Source: Betaproteobacteria bacterium
GTDB lineage: Bacteria > Pseudomonadota > Gammaproteobacteria > Burkholderiales > Casimicrobiaceae
Direction of reading: 5' to 3'
Assembly (NCBI GenBank): GCA_013298145.1
Contig: JAAFJO010000007.1
Location: forward strand, 1-64,000
Length of the DNA: 64,000 nt
The position numbers and the translations under genes were made by a program. The notes under the pieces are model-generated. The model was not told the origin of the DNA. It did not search any database and saw only the letters and a list, made by a program, of their open reading frames with translations. This document shows positions 36,537 to 43,827 of the stretch, piece by piece. Every line of letters starts with the position of its first letter. The first letter of the stretch is position 1.

Positions 36537-36619
36537 GGACGTGGCGGGACTTGAACCCGCAAGATTGCTAGATCATCGGTTTTAAAGACCGCCGCGTTTA
36601 CCTGTTTCGCCACACGTCC
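36537..36619 (-). tRNA. Type II tRNA-like gene, anticodon UUA (ochre) by structure
   Basis: 83 bases folding as a cloverleaf. Acceptor GGACGTG/CACGTCC is seven perfect pairs; D arm GCG/CGC has the conserved GG; T arm GCGGG/CCCGC is perfect with loop TTCAAGT. A 15-base variable region with a short GAT/ATC stem makes it type II, as in Leu, Ser and Tyr tRNAs, and the discriminator is A, as in tRNA-Leu. The anticodon stem has four pairs (CGGT/ACCG) plus a G-A mismatch, and its seven-base loop is CTTTAAA. That puts TTA at 34-36 with T33 and A37 in place, complementary to the stop UAA. Shifting one base would give the normal Leu TAA, but that stem does not pair. CCA is not encoded. Confidence 0.75.
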
Positions 36620-36633
36620 GTTGAAAGAAAAGA

Positions 36634-36704
36634 GAGCGGGACCAGATTCGAACTGGCGTTAAGGAACGTGCAAGGACCCTGCCTAACCACTTGGCTACCC
36701 GCTC
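36634..36704 (-). tRNA. tRNA-like gene, anticodon UGC, atypical body
   Basis: 71 bases. Acceptor GAGCGGG/CCCGCTC is perfect; D arm GCC/GGC has GG in loop AAGTGGTTA; T arm GCCAG/CTGGT has one G-U pair and the loop TTCGAAT. The anticodon arm is GGGTC/GTTCC with one T-T mismatch and one G-U, loop CTTGCAC, giving UGC at 34-36 (Ala). However position 3-70 is G-C, not the G-U that marks tRNA-Ala, and the discriminator is U, as in tRNA-Cys. A one-base shift would give the Cys anticodon GCA but breaks the stem. It lies seven bases after the winged-helix gene stop on the same strand and 14 bases before the other tRNA, so all three could share a transcript. Confidence 0.7.
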
Positions 36705-36711
36705 ACAGAAA

Positions 36712-37203
36712 CTAAATCAGAGACGCCCCTTCGGGGGCGTTTTTGTTTGTGGGCCTGGCTTGCCCGCGAAACCACCAGCCATCCGAGGCCGTTTCGAACA
36801 CATTCGAGCCGCTAAGATGCGCGGACAGATTTGCAGACGGGTTTTGACCGCCGATACTTACCCCCTTCTTGACAAGCTCGTCAAGGAGGAATCGTAGCTT
36901 TAGTGGCTTGCCGACCGTTCGAAGAATTTCAGTGGTGGCGGCTTCTATTTCTCGTAGCGAAGCGCCTTTCTTGGTGAGCGTAATCACCAAATTCGAGGGT
37001 GTAACTGACTTGTGAGCAACGGCAAGCTGTCGTTTTTCAGGTTGCGCTGCGGATTCAGGCTCAGGCCCCTCAAAGGCCTCAATGACCTTGCCGACACGCG
37101 CAAAAATGTCGCGATCAACTTGCTCTAGCTCTTGATTTAGTTGAGAAATTTCTTCGGTGATTCGTTTGCGTCTCGCTAATTTTTGCGTCAAGGATTCTGC
37201 CAT
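36712..37203 (-). CDS. Winged-helix-like passenger protein with coiled-coil N-terminus
   Basis: 163 residues from the ATG at 37203, chosen because GGAG lies six bases upstream; an ATG four codons earlier (37215) lacks a ribosome-binding site. Residues 1-50 are a charged coiled coil (RRKRITEEISQLNQELEQVD). A linker leads to a helical domain (ASLREIEAATTEILRTVGKP) and a winged-helix-like end (LRFLLDELVKKGVSIGGQNP, NVFETASDGWWFRG) resembling HARE-HTH/phage-type DNA-binding folds. Likely DNA-binding; function unknown. Stop is TAG. The last codons overlap a plus-strand terminator, and two tRNA-like genes follow on the same strand. It is inside the IS1595-type element. Confidence 0.75.
   Translation of the reverse strand: MAESLTQKLARRKRITEEISQLNQELEQVDRDIFARVGKVIEAFEGPEPESAAQPEKRQLAVAHKSVTPSNLVITLTKKGASLREIEAATTEILRTVGKPLKLRFLLDELVKKGVSIGGQNPSANLSAHLSGSNVFETASDGWWFRGQARPTNKNAPEGASLI
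36723..36744 (+). terminator. Plus-strand terminator inside the winged-helix gene's last codons
   Basis: acgcccc (36723-36729), ttcg loop, ggggcgt (36734-36740), then a T-run to 36744. It stops rightward transcription from the transposase before it crosses the minus-strand gene. On the minus strand the stem is not followed by T, so leftward transcripts can reach the tRNA-like genes. Confidence 0.85.
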
Positions 37204-37283
37204 TTGCGTCTCCATCTAACGTTTGCGTTAACGGAGCATAGCATAAATACAAAATTTCACAAACTACTGTACAAATGTGCCGT

Positions 37284-37308
37284 ATGGTTTGTCAAGTGCA
37301 TAATTGCG
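37284..37308 (-). repeat. Right terminal inverted repeat of the IS1595-type element
   Basis: Reverse complement matches the left repeat at 24 of 25 positions (one C/T difference). It contains TTGACA on the minus strand (37290-37295) directed into the element, towards the winged-helix gene. Confidence 0.93.
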
Positions 37309-37316
37309 TAATTTTT
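37309..37316. repeat. Target site duplication, right copy
   Basis: taattttt immediately outside the right inverted repeat; identical to 35339-35346. Confidence 0.9.
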
Positions 37317-37671
37317 TAGATTTTTAACTTTCTCTAAAAAGTGCTTCTCGCCGTTTTATAATGGCTTTTTCACATATTTTTCTGCTAACCCACGCTATCG
37401 CGAGGGCAGAAACCCGCGCTTCGCATTTGGCGAGTGGACATGTCACGTCGAAGTTTCCACGAAGGACAACCCGCTATCGGACGCAACGGTCGCTGGGGTG
37501 ATGGTTAACCGGCAGCCCCCGCCACTTCGAGTGTCGTTCGCGACATTTGTAAATCCCAGTCGCGAGAAAAGCGTGCGCGTGCCCTAGGATTTCCCCCCGG
37601 AAAAGTCTGTAAGTTTTATGTAAGATGGGGATATTGATATTTGACCCGCCATTAAGGCGAACTGGCTACCG
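37317..37671. other. Intergenic region right of the IS element
   Basis: About 355 bases. An AT-rich part (37317-37380) is followed by GC-rich sequence without a recognisable gene or riboswitch. The last 60 bases before 37672 are AT-richer and probably hold the promoter of the next gene. Confidence 0.4.
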
Positions 37672-38166
37672 ATGATCGCCTCAACCACGGTGTTCCGCAA
37701 AACCGAACTGGGTAACGCAGAAATTGCAACTCGCAAGCTCGGGTTGCGAGCTGAACTACGGCGGCTACTGATCATGGTCGATGGTCGCAATAACGTCACT
37801 CGGCTTGCGGCCGTCGCCCGTCCAGGCGAAGCCGAGGCGCTTTTGTATGAGCTGCTCGCCGCAGGTGTGATCGAAGCGGGCGATGGCAGCAGCACTCCTG
37901 CCGCCCAAGTGAGCGGCAGCAGCGACACTAGCCCTGCTCCAACCCCAGAGCAATTTAAAGCGGCGCGCCAAGCAGGCGTACGCCACCTCAACGACACGCT
38001 GGGCCCGGCAGCGGAATCATTTGCGCTACGACTTGAGCGCGCAAAAGACGCGCAGGAGCTTCGCGACGCGGTAACCCAGGTACGGGCCTCGCTGGAACGC
38101 ATGAACGGTGCTGCCGAAGCGCAGCGCTTCCTTGATGCGGTTCGCGCCGCTGCGGCGAAGTTCTAG
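37672..38166 (+). CDS. Hypothetical protein with small N-terminal winged-helix-like domain
   Basis: 164 residues, cytoplasmic. The first 70 residues (VFRKTELGNAEIATRKLGLR, LRRLLIMVDGRNNVTRLAAV, ALLYELLAAGVIEAG) match a pattern I have seen at the N-terminus of uncharacterised betaproteobacterial proteins, in which a 'K-T--G--E---R---L' stretch leads to a winged-helix-like unit. A Ser/Pro linker joins it to a helical C-terminal half (ALRLERAKDAQELRDAVTQV, AQRFLDAVRAAAAKF). No named function; a regulatory role is only a guess. Monocistronic. Confidence 0.7.
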   Translation: MIASTTVFRKTELGNAEIATRKLGLRAELRRLLIMVDGRNNVTRLAAVARPGEAEALLYELLAAGVIEAGDGSSTPAAQVSGSSDTSPAPTPEQFKAARQAGVRHLNDTLGPAAESFALRLERAKDAQELRDAVTQVRASLERMNGAAEAQRFLDAVRAAAAKF

Positions 38167-38291
38167 CGCGTTCGTCTTTGAACGGGCGCGTCGGCCGCTC
38201 CTCGCATGAAAGGCGCTTTGCGGAAGCGGCATAAGTGCGGCTTAAACCTCCGAAAATAGCGTAACCTGATCATTGCCACGGATGTTTTTTG

Positions 38292-38471
38292 ATGCGAGCT
38301 TTTGTCGCCGCGGTTATTGCTGTTTTGTCGGCGTTCATTGGTATTCGGAAAAAGGGGGCCGCCGTTCGCGACGGCTCACTGCGCCCCGCCCACATCATCG
38401 TGGCCGCGCTACTCTGTGTTGCCACGCTTGTCATTTGCATCATCTTCTTGGTGCGCAGCATTACCCCCTAG
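38292..38471 (+). CDS. DUF2970 small membrane protein
   Basis: 59 residues starting at the ATG at 38292. The layout is that of DUF2970: an amphipathic start (MRAFVAAVIAVLSAFIGIRK), the conserved FxGIRK-type motif, LRPAHIIVAALLCVATLVIC and one C-terminal membrane helix. The family is common in betaproteobacteria and its function is unknown. Short, so confidence rests on the motif match. Confidence 0.75.
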   Translation: MRAFVAAVIAVLSAFIGIRKKGAAVRDGSLRPAHIIVAALLCVATLVICIIFLVRSITP

Positions 38472-38722
38472 CCGGCGCCTGACTTAACCAGCGCGGTGCT
38501 CGCGACTAACCCACTGCGCGACTAGGGCGTCCATCGCAGCTCATCTTAAGTCGCGGGCGGCTGACGTTGAAAAACGCCCTGCTCGTCGCATTAGTTCGCT
38601 CAATCCGAAACGGCTGCGTTACGCTTCGTCCAACGCTTTGAGCATCGCCAGTTGAGTCCGCGCAAATCGGCAAGCACTGGCCGCCAAAAGCTTTTGAACT
38701 TGATGATGATTCGGGGAAAGTT

Positions 38723-40237
38723 GTGAACCCATCTTTGTTGTATCGGCCACCTAAATGGCAGCTTACGCTCGCGAGCGTATTCATGTTAGCGGCAATCTTC
38801 GCGCTCAGCGGATGCGGCGATGCGACGCGAATACGCGCAGGCAGCGCGCTCGCGTTTGAGGATTGCCGTATCAAGAATCTAGACACGCAGGCTCGTTGTG
38901 CCACGCTTGACGTGGCTGACGGTGCAAGCGCGCCGGGTGACAAGAAAGTAAAGATTCACGTCGCGTTCTTGCCCGCACTCACCCGCTTTCCCGAAAAAGA
39001 TCCTGTGTTTTTCTTCGCGGGCGGCCCAGGGCAAGCGGCTAGCGATATCGGCGTATTGGTCAGCGCGCTCTTCACCCTGCGCCGCAACCGCGATATCGTA
39101 CTGGTCGATCAGCGCGGCACGGGTCGCAGCAAAACGCTTCAGTGCGATGCAAGCGGCCTTGAGCCAGAAAAATTACCGCCCGAGGTTCAACTCGCGCAGG
39201 CGCTGAACGCGACGGCCGAGCAAGTGCAGAAAGAGTGGCGGCGTTGCGTGGAAACGCTCAAAGGGAATCCAGCAACACACCGCACGGATGACTACATCGC
39301 AGACTTGGAAGCCGTGCGCAAAGCGATGGGCTACGAGAAGATCAACGTGTGGGGCGGGAGCTACGGCTCACGCGTTGCGCTTCGCTATATGAAGTTGCAT
39401 CCGACGTCGATCCGCAGCGCCGTGCTCGATGGCGTTGCGCCAACGACTCTGCGTTTGCCGAACGACGCGTTAATCAACTCCGACGCGCAGTTGCGGCAGG
39501 TCGTGAGCGCGTGCGTTCAATCAGAGAACTGTGCTAAACAATTCCCAAATCTTGAGCGCGAGCTCACCGCTCTCTTGGTCACGCTGCGCAGCTCGCCGCG
39601 CAGTGTCAGCATCGCGCACCCGGCGACTGGCAAGACGCTCGAAGCTAGGCTCACTGACATCTCGTTCGCGAGCACGCTCTGGCCCATGCTCTACATCCCC
39701 GAGACTTCACGGATGTTGCCTTTCGTCGTGTCGGAAGCGAGTCGTGGCAACTTCGCGCCGTTTGCGGGGCTCCTGAGCAGCGGGAGTGCGACAGCGGACG
39801 TGAGTGTCTCTGTAGCGCAACGCTTTGCCGTGATGTGTGCGGAAGATATGTCTGGGCAAACCCCCGTGTCGAACGAGCGCTTTGGCGCGGTTGCCGCGAA
39901 CTTTTTCGAATTCTGCAAAGGCTTTCCGCATGGCCGAGTCAACGCTGAATTTTTCGAACCCACCCAAAGCGATATCCCGACGCTTTTGTTGTCGGGATCG
40001 TTCGATCCCGTAACGCCGCCGAGCGCTGCCGAGTTAGCGGCGAAAACACTCACACAGAAAAAGCATGTGGTGGTGGAAGGACTGGGTCACATCGTTTCGC
40101 CGAATGCATGCGTTGCTCGGCTGATTCGGAAATTTGTGGAAGCAGGGGTAATCGCCAAGGCGAATGACGCCTGCGAGAGCGAACTCAAGTTGCCTCGTCC
40201 GTTGTTCTACGTCAGTGCAATGGAGGCAAAGCCATGA
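38723..40237 (+). CDS. Lipoprotein alpha/beta hydrolase (S33, TAP-like)
   Basis: 504 residues. GTG start at 38723 with GGAAAG upstream. The signal ends in a lipobox, LSGC at 28-31, so the mature protein should be a lipoprotein. The alpha/beta-hydrolase core shows the oxyanion region FFAGGPGQAASD, DQRGTGRSKTLQCD and the nucleophile Ser213 in WGGSYGSRVALRY; the C-terminal TAP-like part has LLLSGSFDPVTPPS and EGLGHIVSP with the acid and His. Family members are exported peptidases (prolyl or tripeptidyl type). It overlaps the ATPase gene natA by four bases, forming an operon with the exporter, a grouping that suggests cooperation in peptide turnover or resistance. Confidence 0.87.
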   Translation: MNPSLLYRPPKWQLTLASVFMLAAIFALSGCGDATRIRAGSALAFEDCRIKNLDTQARCATLDVADGASAPGDKKVKIHVAFLPALTRFPEKDPVFFFAGGPGQAASDIGVLVSALFTLRRNRDIVLVDQRGTGRSKTLQCDASGLEPEKLPPEVQLAQALNATAEQVQKEWRRCVETLKGNPATHRTDDYIADLEAVRKAMGYEKINVWGGSYGSRVALRYMKLHPTSIRSAVLDGVAPTTLRLPNDALINSDAQLRQVVSACVQSENCAKQFPNLERELTALLVTLRSSPRSVSIAHPATGKTLEARLTDISFASTLWPMLYIPETSRMLPFVVSEASRGNFAPFAGLLSSGSATADVSVSVAQRFAVMCAEDMSGQTPVSNERFGAVAANFFEFCKGFPHGRVNAEFFEPTQSDIPTLLLSGSFDPVTPPSAAELAAKTLTQKKHVVVEGLGHIVSPNACVARLIRKFVEAGVIAKANDACESELKLPRPLFYVSAMEAKP

Positions 40238-41013
40238 TTTCCGCCAATCAACTCACCAAACAATTCACTACAAAAGAGCGCGGGTCTACCTTTTCCTGGC
40301 GGGGCAAGACACGTAAAATAACAGCAGTCGATAAAGTTAGTTTTGAGGCGGAAGACGGCAAGATCACGGGGCTTCTCGGCCCTAACGGTGCAGGCAAAAC
40401 AACCACGCTGCGCATGCTTTCGACGTTGCTCACCCCGGATTCGGGCAAAGCAACCATTGATGGCGCCGATCTCGCAACACAGAAAGTCGCGATTCGTCAA
40501 AAACTGGGGGTACTGGGCGATGCGAAAGGCATCTATTGGCGCTTAAGCCCTCGCGAAAACTTGCTTTACTTCGCGAAGCTCCAAGGCATGAATCGCGCTG
40601 ATGCGGAACGACGAGCAACACAGCTCATCGACGAGCTCGGCCTCGGCGCACTTGCGGATCGGCCTACGCAAGGATTCTCGCAAGGCGAGCGGATGAAAGT
40701 GGCCATTGCCCGCGCGCTCATTCACGATCCACAAACTGTGCTGCTCGATGAGCCGACCAACGGCCTCGACATCATGTCCACTCGCAGCATGCGCGAGCTC
40801 ATTCGCGGTTTGCGCGCGCAAGGCAAGTGCGTTTTGTTTTCATCCCACATCATGCAGGAAGTCTCCGCACTATGTGATCGGGTGGTAATCATTGCCAAGG
40901 GCCGCGTGGTTTTCGATGGCACGCCGCCTGAAGTGCTCGCGCAAAGTGGCGCAAGCACGCTCGAAGATGGTTTTGTCCGGCTGATTGGTAGCGATGAGGG
41001 GTTGTTCGCATGA
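40234..41013 (+). CDS. natA: ABC transporter ATP-binding protein, NatA type
   Basis: 259 residues with Walker [18 protein letters not shown], signature [16 protein letters not shown], Walker [13 protein letters not shown] and the switch His in [17 protein letters not shown]. The N-terminal [16 protein letters not shown] and the absence of a fused membrane domain match exporters of the NatA/CcmA class. The ATG overlaps the preceding hydrolase stop by four bases and its stop overlaps natB by four, so the three genes are coupled. The substrate is unknown (Na+ efflux is known only for the Bacillus namesake). Confidence 0.9.
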   Translation: MISANQLTKQFTTKERGSTFSWRGKTRKITAVDKVSFEAEDGKITGLLGPNGAGKTTTLRMLSTLLTPDSGKATIDGADLATQKVAIRQKLGVLGDAKGIYWRLSPRENLLYFAKLQGMNRADAERRATQLIDELGLGALADRPTQGFSQGERMKVAIARALIHDPQTVLLDEPTNGLDIMSTRSMRELIRGLRAQGKCVLFSSHIMQEVSALCDRVVIIAKGRVVFDGTPPEVLAQSGASTLEDGFVRLIGSDEGLFA

Positions 41014-42194
41014 GCGTGTTTTCATTCAGCCGAGCCTCGGTAGTCGCGCGCAAGGAGTGGGTTGATCTTTTGCGTGATCGAAAGAGCATTTTTTGGGCGC
41101 TGTTTGCGGTTTCAATCTCTGGGCCGCTCGTGCTGTGCATCCTGTATTTCGTTGCTAAATCGGTGAGCGAGCGAATCGATAAAACCACCGCGCCGATTGT
41201 GAACGTCGCCTTCGCGCCCGATCTTGTGCGGCATCTGGAGCGGCGCGGAATCAAGATCGATCCCGAGCCCGCCGACTACCGTGACCGCGTGAAACGCGGC
41301 GAGCTTGATGCGGTGATCGTCATTGAGCCTGATTTTCAGCAGGCGATGGCGGAGGGACGGCCCGCAAAGATTACGCTCATCACCGAATCATCGCGGGATC
41401 GCTCCGCGCCAATTGCAGCAAAACTCAGCCGAGAGATTGAGCGCTATGCCGCACGGATCGGCTCCGAGCGCTTGATGTTGCGCGGCGTCTCGCCAGTTGT
41501 TGCTTCGCCGGTTCGCGTTGAAGAGCTCGATTTGTCTTCACCCGAACAACGCGGTGCGCGGCTGCTACAAGTGATGAGCTTTTACGCGCTCTTTGCGGGA
41601 CTGATGGGGGCCATTGCGGCAGCCCTCGATGTGACGGCGGGCGAACGCGAGCGGCAAACCCTTGAACCGCTACTCACCACGCCAGTGACCGCGATGGAAC
41701 TCGCGGTGGGCAAATGGTTCGCGGTGAGCGCTGTGAACTTGCTCGCAGTCACCATCTCGCTCACTGGTTTTCTGGTGGCTTTGCAATTCGTGCCGCTCGC
41801 AAAACTTGGGATTCCATTTAGCTTTGGCGTGCGAGAGTTTGCTGGATTCATGGCGGTGCTCGTGCCGTTTGCGTTCATGGTGCCCGCAGTACTCCTCGCT
41901 ATCGGCGCGGCGGGCAAAACCGCGAAAGAAGCGCAAAGCTCGCTATCGATTGGCGCATCAATGGTGGGACTCTTGCCGATGATTAGCTTTTTGCGTCAGA
42001 GTCAGCCGCCATGGTGGGATGCGCTGGTACCGGTCAACGGACAATACGCAACGCTTTCGAAGGTGTTGCGATCGGAGACGATTCCAACGCTTGATTGGGC
42101 GGCCATGTGGTTAATACCCGCCGTCATCATCGCAATCGCGCTAGTGGGTTTCTCGCGGACGCTGTCAAACGAAAAGTTACTAGCGGGGCGTTAG
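41010..42194 (+). CDS. natB: ABC transporter permease, NatB type
   Basis: 394 residues. One membrane segment near the start (IFWALFAVSISGPLVLCILY), a large extracytoplasmic loop, then five hydrophobic segments (FYALFAGLMGAIAAALDVTA, VSAVNLLAVTISLTGFLVAL, GFMAVLVPFAFMVPAVLLAI, SIGASMVGLLPMISFL, MWLIPAVIIAIALVGF). The motif AGERERQTLEPLLTTPVTAM is typical of ABC-2 permeases of the NatB/CcmB-like class. It is the partner of natA, with a four-base start overlap. Its stop is followed within ten bases by repeat R1 copy 2. Confidence 0.9.
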   Translation: MSVFSFSRASVVARKEWVDLLRDRKSIFWALFAVSISGPLVLCILYFVAKSVSERIDKTTAPIVNVAFAPDLVRHLERRGIKIDPEPADYRDRVKRGELDAVIVIEPDFQQAMAEGRPAKITLITESSRDRSAPIAAKLSREIERYAARIGSERLMLRGVSPVVASPVRVEELDLSSPEQRGARLLQVMSFYALFAGLMGAIAAALDVTAGERERQTLEPLLTTPVTAMELAVGKWFAVSAVNLLAVTISLTGFLVALQFVPLAKLGIPFSFGVREFAGFMAVLVPFAFMVPAVLLAIGAAGKTAKEAQSSLSIGASMVGLLPMISFLRQSQPPWWDALVPVNGQYATLSKVLRSETIPTLDWAAMWLIPAVIIAIALVGFSRTLSNEKLLAGR

Positions 42195-42204
42195 TCGCGA
42201 GCTC

Positions 42205-42370
42205 GCTAAGAGTCTGCGCGGCAGAAGGAGATGTAGCGAAAGTGATGAGGGCCGAGCTACTTTTTGCGCAATTTCGAGCGTCGTGGTCTTTGCTACGGCA
42301 AGGGAAATTGGGCGGAAAGGCGCCGGATGATCATCGCTTGCGGTAGATTTTCTTCTGTCGCGCAAACGCC
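42205..42370 (+). repeat. Dispersed repeat R1, copy 2
   Basis: Aligns with 30731-30894 over its whole length, same orientation on the plus strand. Shared blocks are listed at copy 1. The minus-strand translation of both copies reads PAPFR-ISLAVA and EIAQK-ARPSSLSL, which would make false gene calls look conserved. Confidence 0.85.
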
Positions 42371-42538
42371 TAGATGCGATTATTTCGCCTGCGCTCAAGT
42401 GAAAACTACCTTGAATTAGTTTAGGAAAACGCCAAACGAATCATGCCCGAGCAGTGCCTGTGGACTTGGGCGGTCCGCAAACCCAAAATTCTGGAACATA
42501 GCCCCGCTGTGCCTCAAACATTTTGGACTTGCGGCTTA

Positions 42539-42588
42539 TCCCAATCCGCCGCGCGCTGAATCACACAGGCTTATTCAGCATTTCCCTA
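42539..42588 (-). repeat. Dispersed repeat R2, copy 3
   Basis: Reads tagggaaatgctgaataagc on the minus strand from 42588, then gtgtgattcagcgcgcggcg. The tagggaa end faces imuA. Together with copy 4 it brackets imuA-imuB in inverted orientation. Confidence 0.8.
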
Positions 42589-42792
42589 GGCCGCATCGAG
42601 ACAAGCGGCTCGCTGGTTACGCACGAACCATATCTTCTTAAGACTCCACTTCGACATGCGTCTGCGCACCGTGCTTACGCTTAATTGGTGTTCGTCCATC
42701 ACGTAAGCCGCCCTGTAAAAACAAAGCGATCATCCAGCGCGAGATGCGCCCCGGCGGTGCATTGCGTTGCATTCGCCGCAAAGATGGATAAT

Positions 42793-42812
42793 AACTGTAT
42801 ATTTATACATGT
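42793..42812. promoter_or_regulatory. LexA-type SOS box ahead of imuA
   Basis: aactgtatatttatacatgt: CTG (42795-42797), ten AT-rich bases, then CAT in place of the consensus CAG; the inner part is close to the CTGTATATATATACAG form. It lies about 30 bases before imuA, as expected for the damage-inducible imuAB-dnaE2 cassette. Confidence 0.75.
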
Positions 42813-42842
42813 TTATTATGCTGATAGTAGCTATTCCTATTC

Positions 42843-43799
42843 ATGCATGCCATCAACGCCGTCGAAGGATTATTGAATGCAGCGATTTTTCGTTTCAGCG
42901 ACATGCCGCCATCGCACGACTTGGCGGTGCCGAGCGGTTTTGCAGCACTTGATCGCGAATTAGGTGGTGGCTGGCCAACAGCGCGCTTAATCGAGCTGTT
43001 GTGTGATCGTGCGGGCATCGGTGAGTTGTCGCTTCTGTTGCCGACGATGCCTAAGCTGATTTCGCCGATTAGTATGCATTCAAGTGCTGCCACGAACGCG
43101 GTAAACCTTTGCAAAACTTCTTCGAAACGTACCGTCAAGCACTTTGCAAACGAAGGGCAACATTCGCTTTGGATTTTGCAAGGTAGCTCTCGCGTAACGC
43201 AGTCAAAATCAGTCGCGCGTTGTGCGCATGCACCGCCTGTTCCTTATGCGCCCGCACTCGAAGCACGTGGCATCGATTTACGTCGCCTGACGATTGCGCA
43301 AACTTCGTCGAACCAGGAAACACTCTGGGCATTAGAACAAGCGCTGTTATCAAATGCTGTGAGGCGCGTGTTTGCGTGGCTTGCTGGGGCCTCGGAGCGC
43401 GAGCCTGGTGACTTCGCGTTAAGGCGCATTTCGCTCGCTGCGCGTAAGAGCGAGAGTTTGTGTTTTCTGATGCGACCGCTCTCAGCCGCACGCCGTGCGA
43501 CAGCGGCGGAATTGCGCATCGCAATTGCACCTGCTTCACGCCATGAAATTGAAATTACGATTTTGAAACGGCGCGGTTTGCTTCGCGAGACAAGCCTGCG
43601 TATCGATCCGCGCGAATTGGCGTGCCTTGCGCCCTATCGCATACCAATTGCAATGCCGAGCACCCCAACGACCGCGCGTCATCCGGCTGCGCCACCCAGC
43701 AATACATCGAACCTTACCTCGGTGTTGAGCGCTACGGAACGCGCTTCACTTGATGCACCTCCGAAGATAAGGCAACGCTCTTTCATCATTGATCGATAG
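42843..43799 (+). CDS. imuA: Translesion synthesis accessory protein ImuA
   Basis: 318 residues. It is a RecA/SulA-like protein that works with ImuB and DnaE2 in mutagenic lesion bypass. The signature PSGFAALDRELGGGWPTARL with IELLCDRAGIGELSLLLP is typical, followed by ARGIDLRRLTIAQTSSNQET and LWALEQALLSNAVRRVFAWL. The ATP-binding P-loop is degenerate, as usual. The start at 42843 is fixed by the conserved N-terminus. The LexA-type box lies just upstream. Confidence 0.93.
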   Translation: MHAINAVEGLLNAAIFRFSDMPPSHDLAVPSGFAALDRELGGGWPTARLIELLCDRAGIGELSLLLPTMPKLISPISMHSSAATNAVNLCKTSSKRTVKHFANEGQHSLWILQGSSRVTQSKSVARCAHAPPVPYAPALEARGIDLRRLTIAQTSSNQETLWALEQALLSNAVRRVFAWLAGASEREPGDFALRRISLAARKSESLCFLMRPLSAARRATAAELRIAIAPASRHEIEITILKRRGLLRETSLRIDPRELACLAPYRIPIAMPSTPTTARHPAAPPSNTSNLTSVLSATERASLDAPPKIRQRSFIIDR

Positions 43800-43827
43800 C
43801 CAATAGTCCAACATACGCAGCTCATAA

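Larger units (their letters stand above)
35347..37308. mobile_element. Complete IS1595-family element with passenger genes and tRNA-like genes
   Basis: 1962 bases bounded by 25-bp inverted repeats that match at 24 positions (left 35347-35371, cgcaattatgtacttgacaa...; right 37284-37308). Both ends are flanked by the identical 8-bp direct repeat taattttt (35339-35346 and 37309-37316); 8 bp is the usual IS1595-family target duplication. Inside are the transposase (35412-36323), a 61-codon ORF overlapping its stop, two minus-strand tRNA-like genes and a minus-strand winged-helix-like gene. Each inverted repeat contains TTGACA pointing inwards, able to serve as a -35 box for the transposase on one side and the winged-helix gene on the other. 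IS1595-family members with passenger genes are known; tRNA-like passengers are not something I recognise. Confidence 0.93.
42195..42842. other. Intergenic region with repeats R1 and R2 and the imuA promoter
   Basis: About 650 bases between natB and imuA. It holds repeat R1 copy 2 (42205-42370), repeat R2 copy 3 (42539-42588) and the LexA-like box (42793-42812). No gene recognised. Confidence 0.6.

Noticed and set aside
36537..36619. Calling this a normal tRNA-Leu (UAA)
   Set aside because: The shifted stem (GGTC side) does not pair; the four-pair stem and seven-base loop give UUA. Kept as the main uncertainty.
36634..36704. Calling this a normal tRNA-Cys (GCA)
   Set aside because: Placing GCA in the anticodon breaks the anticodon stem; the structure supports UGC.
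37381..37600. Possible riboswitch in the GC-rich intergenic stretch
   Set aside because: Some pairing is possible but no conserved core of a known riboswitch class could be matched.
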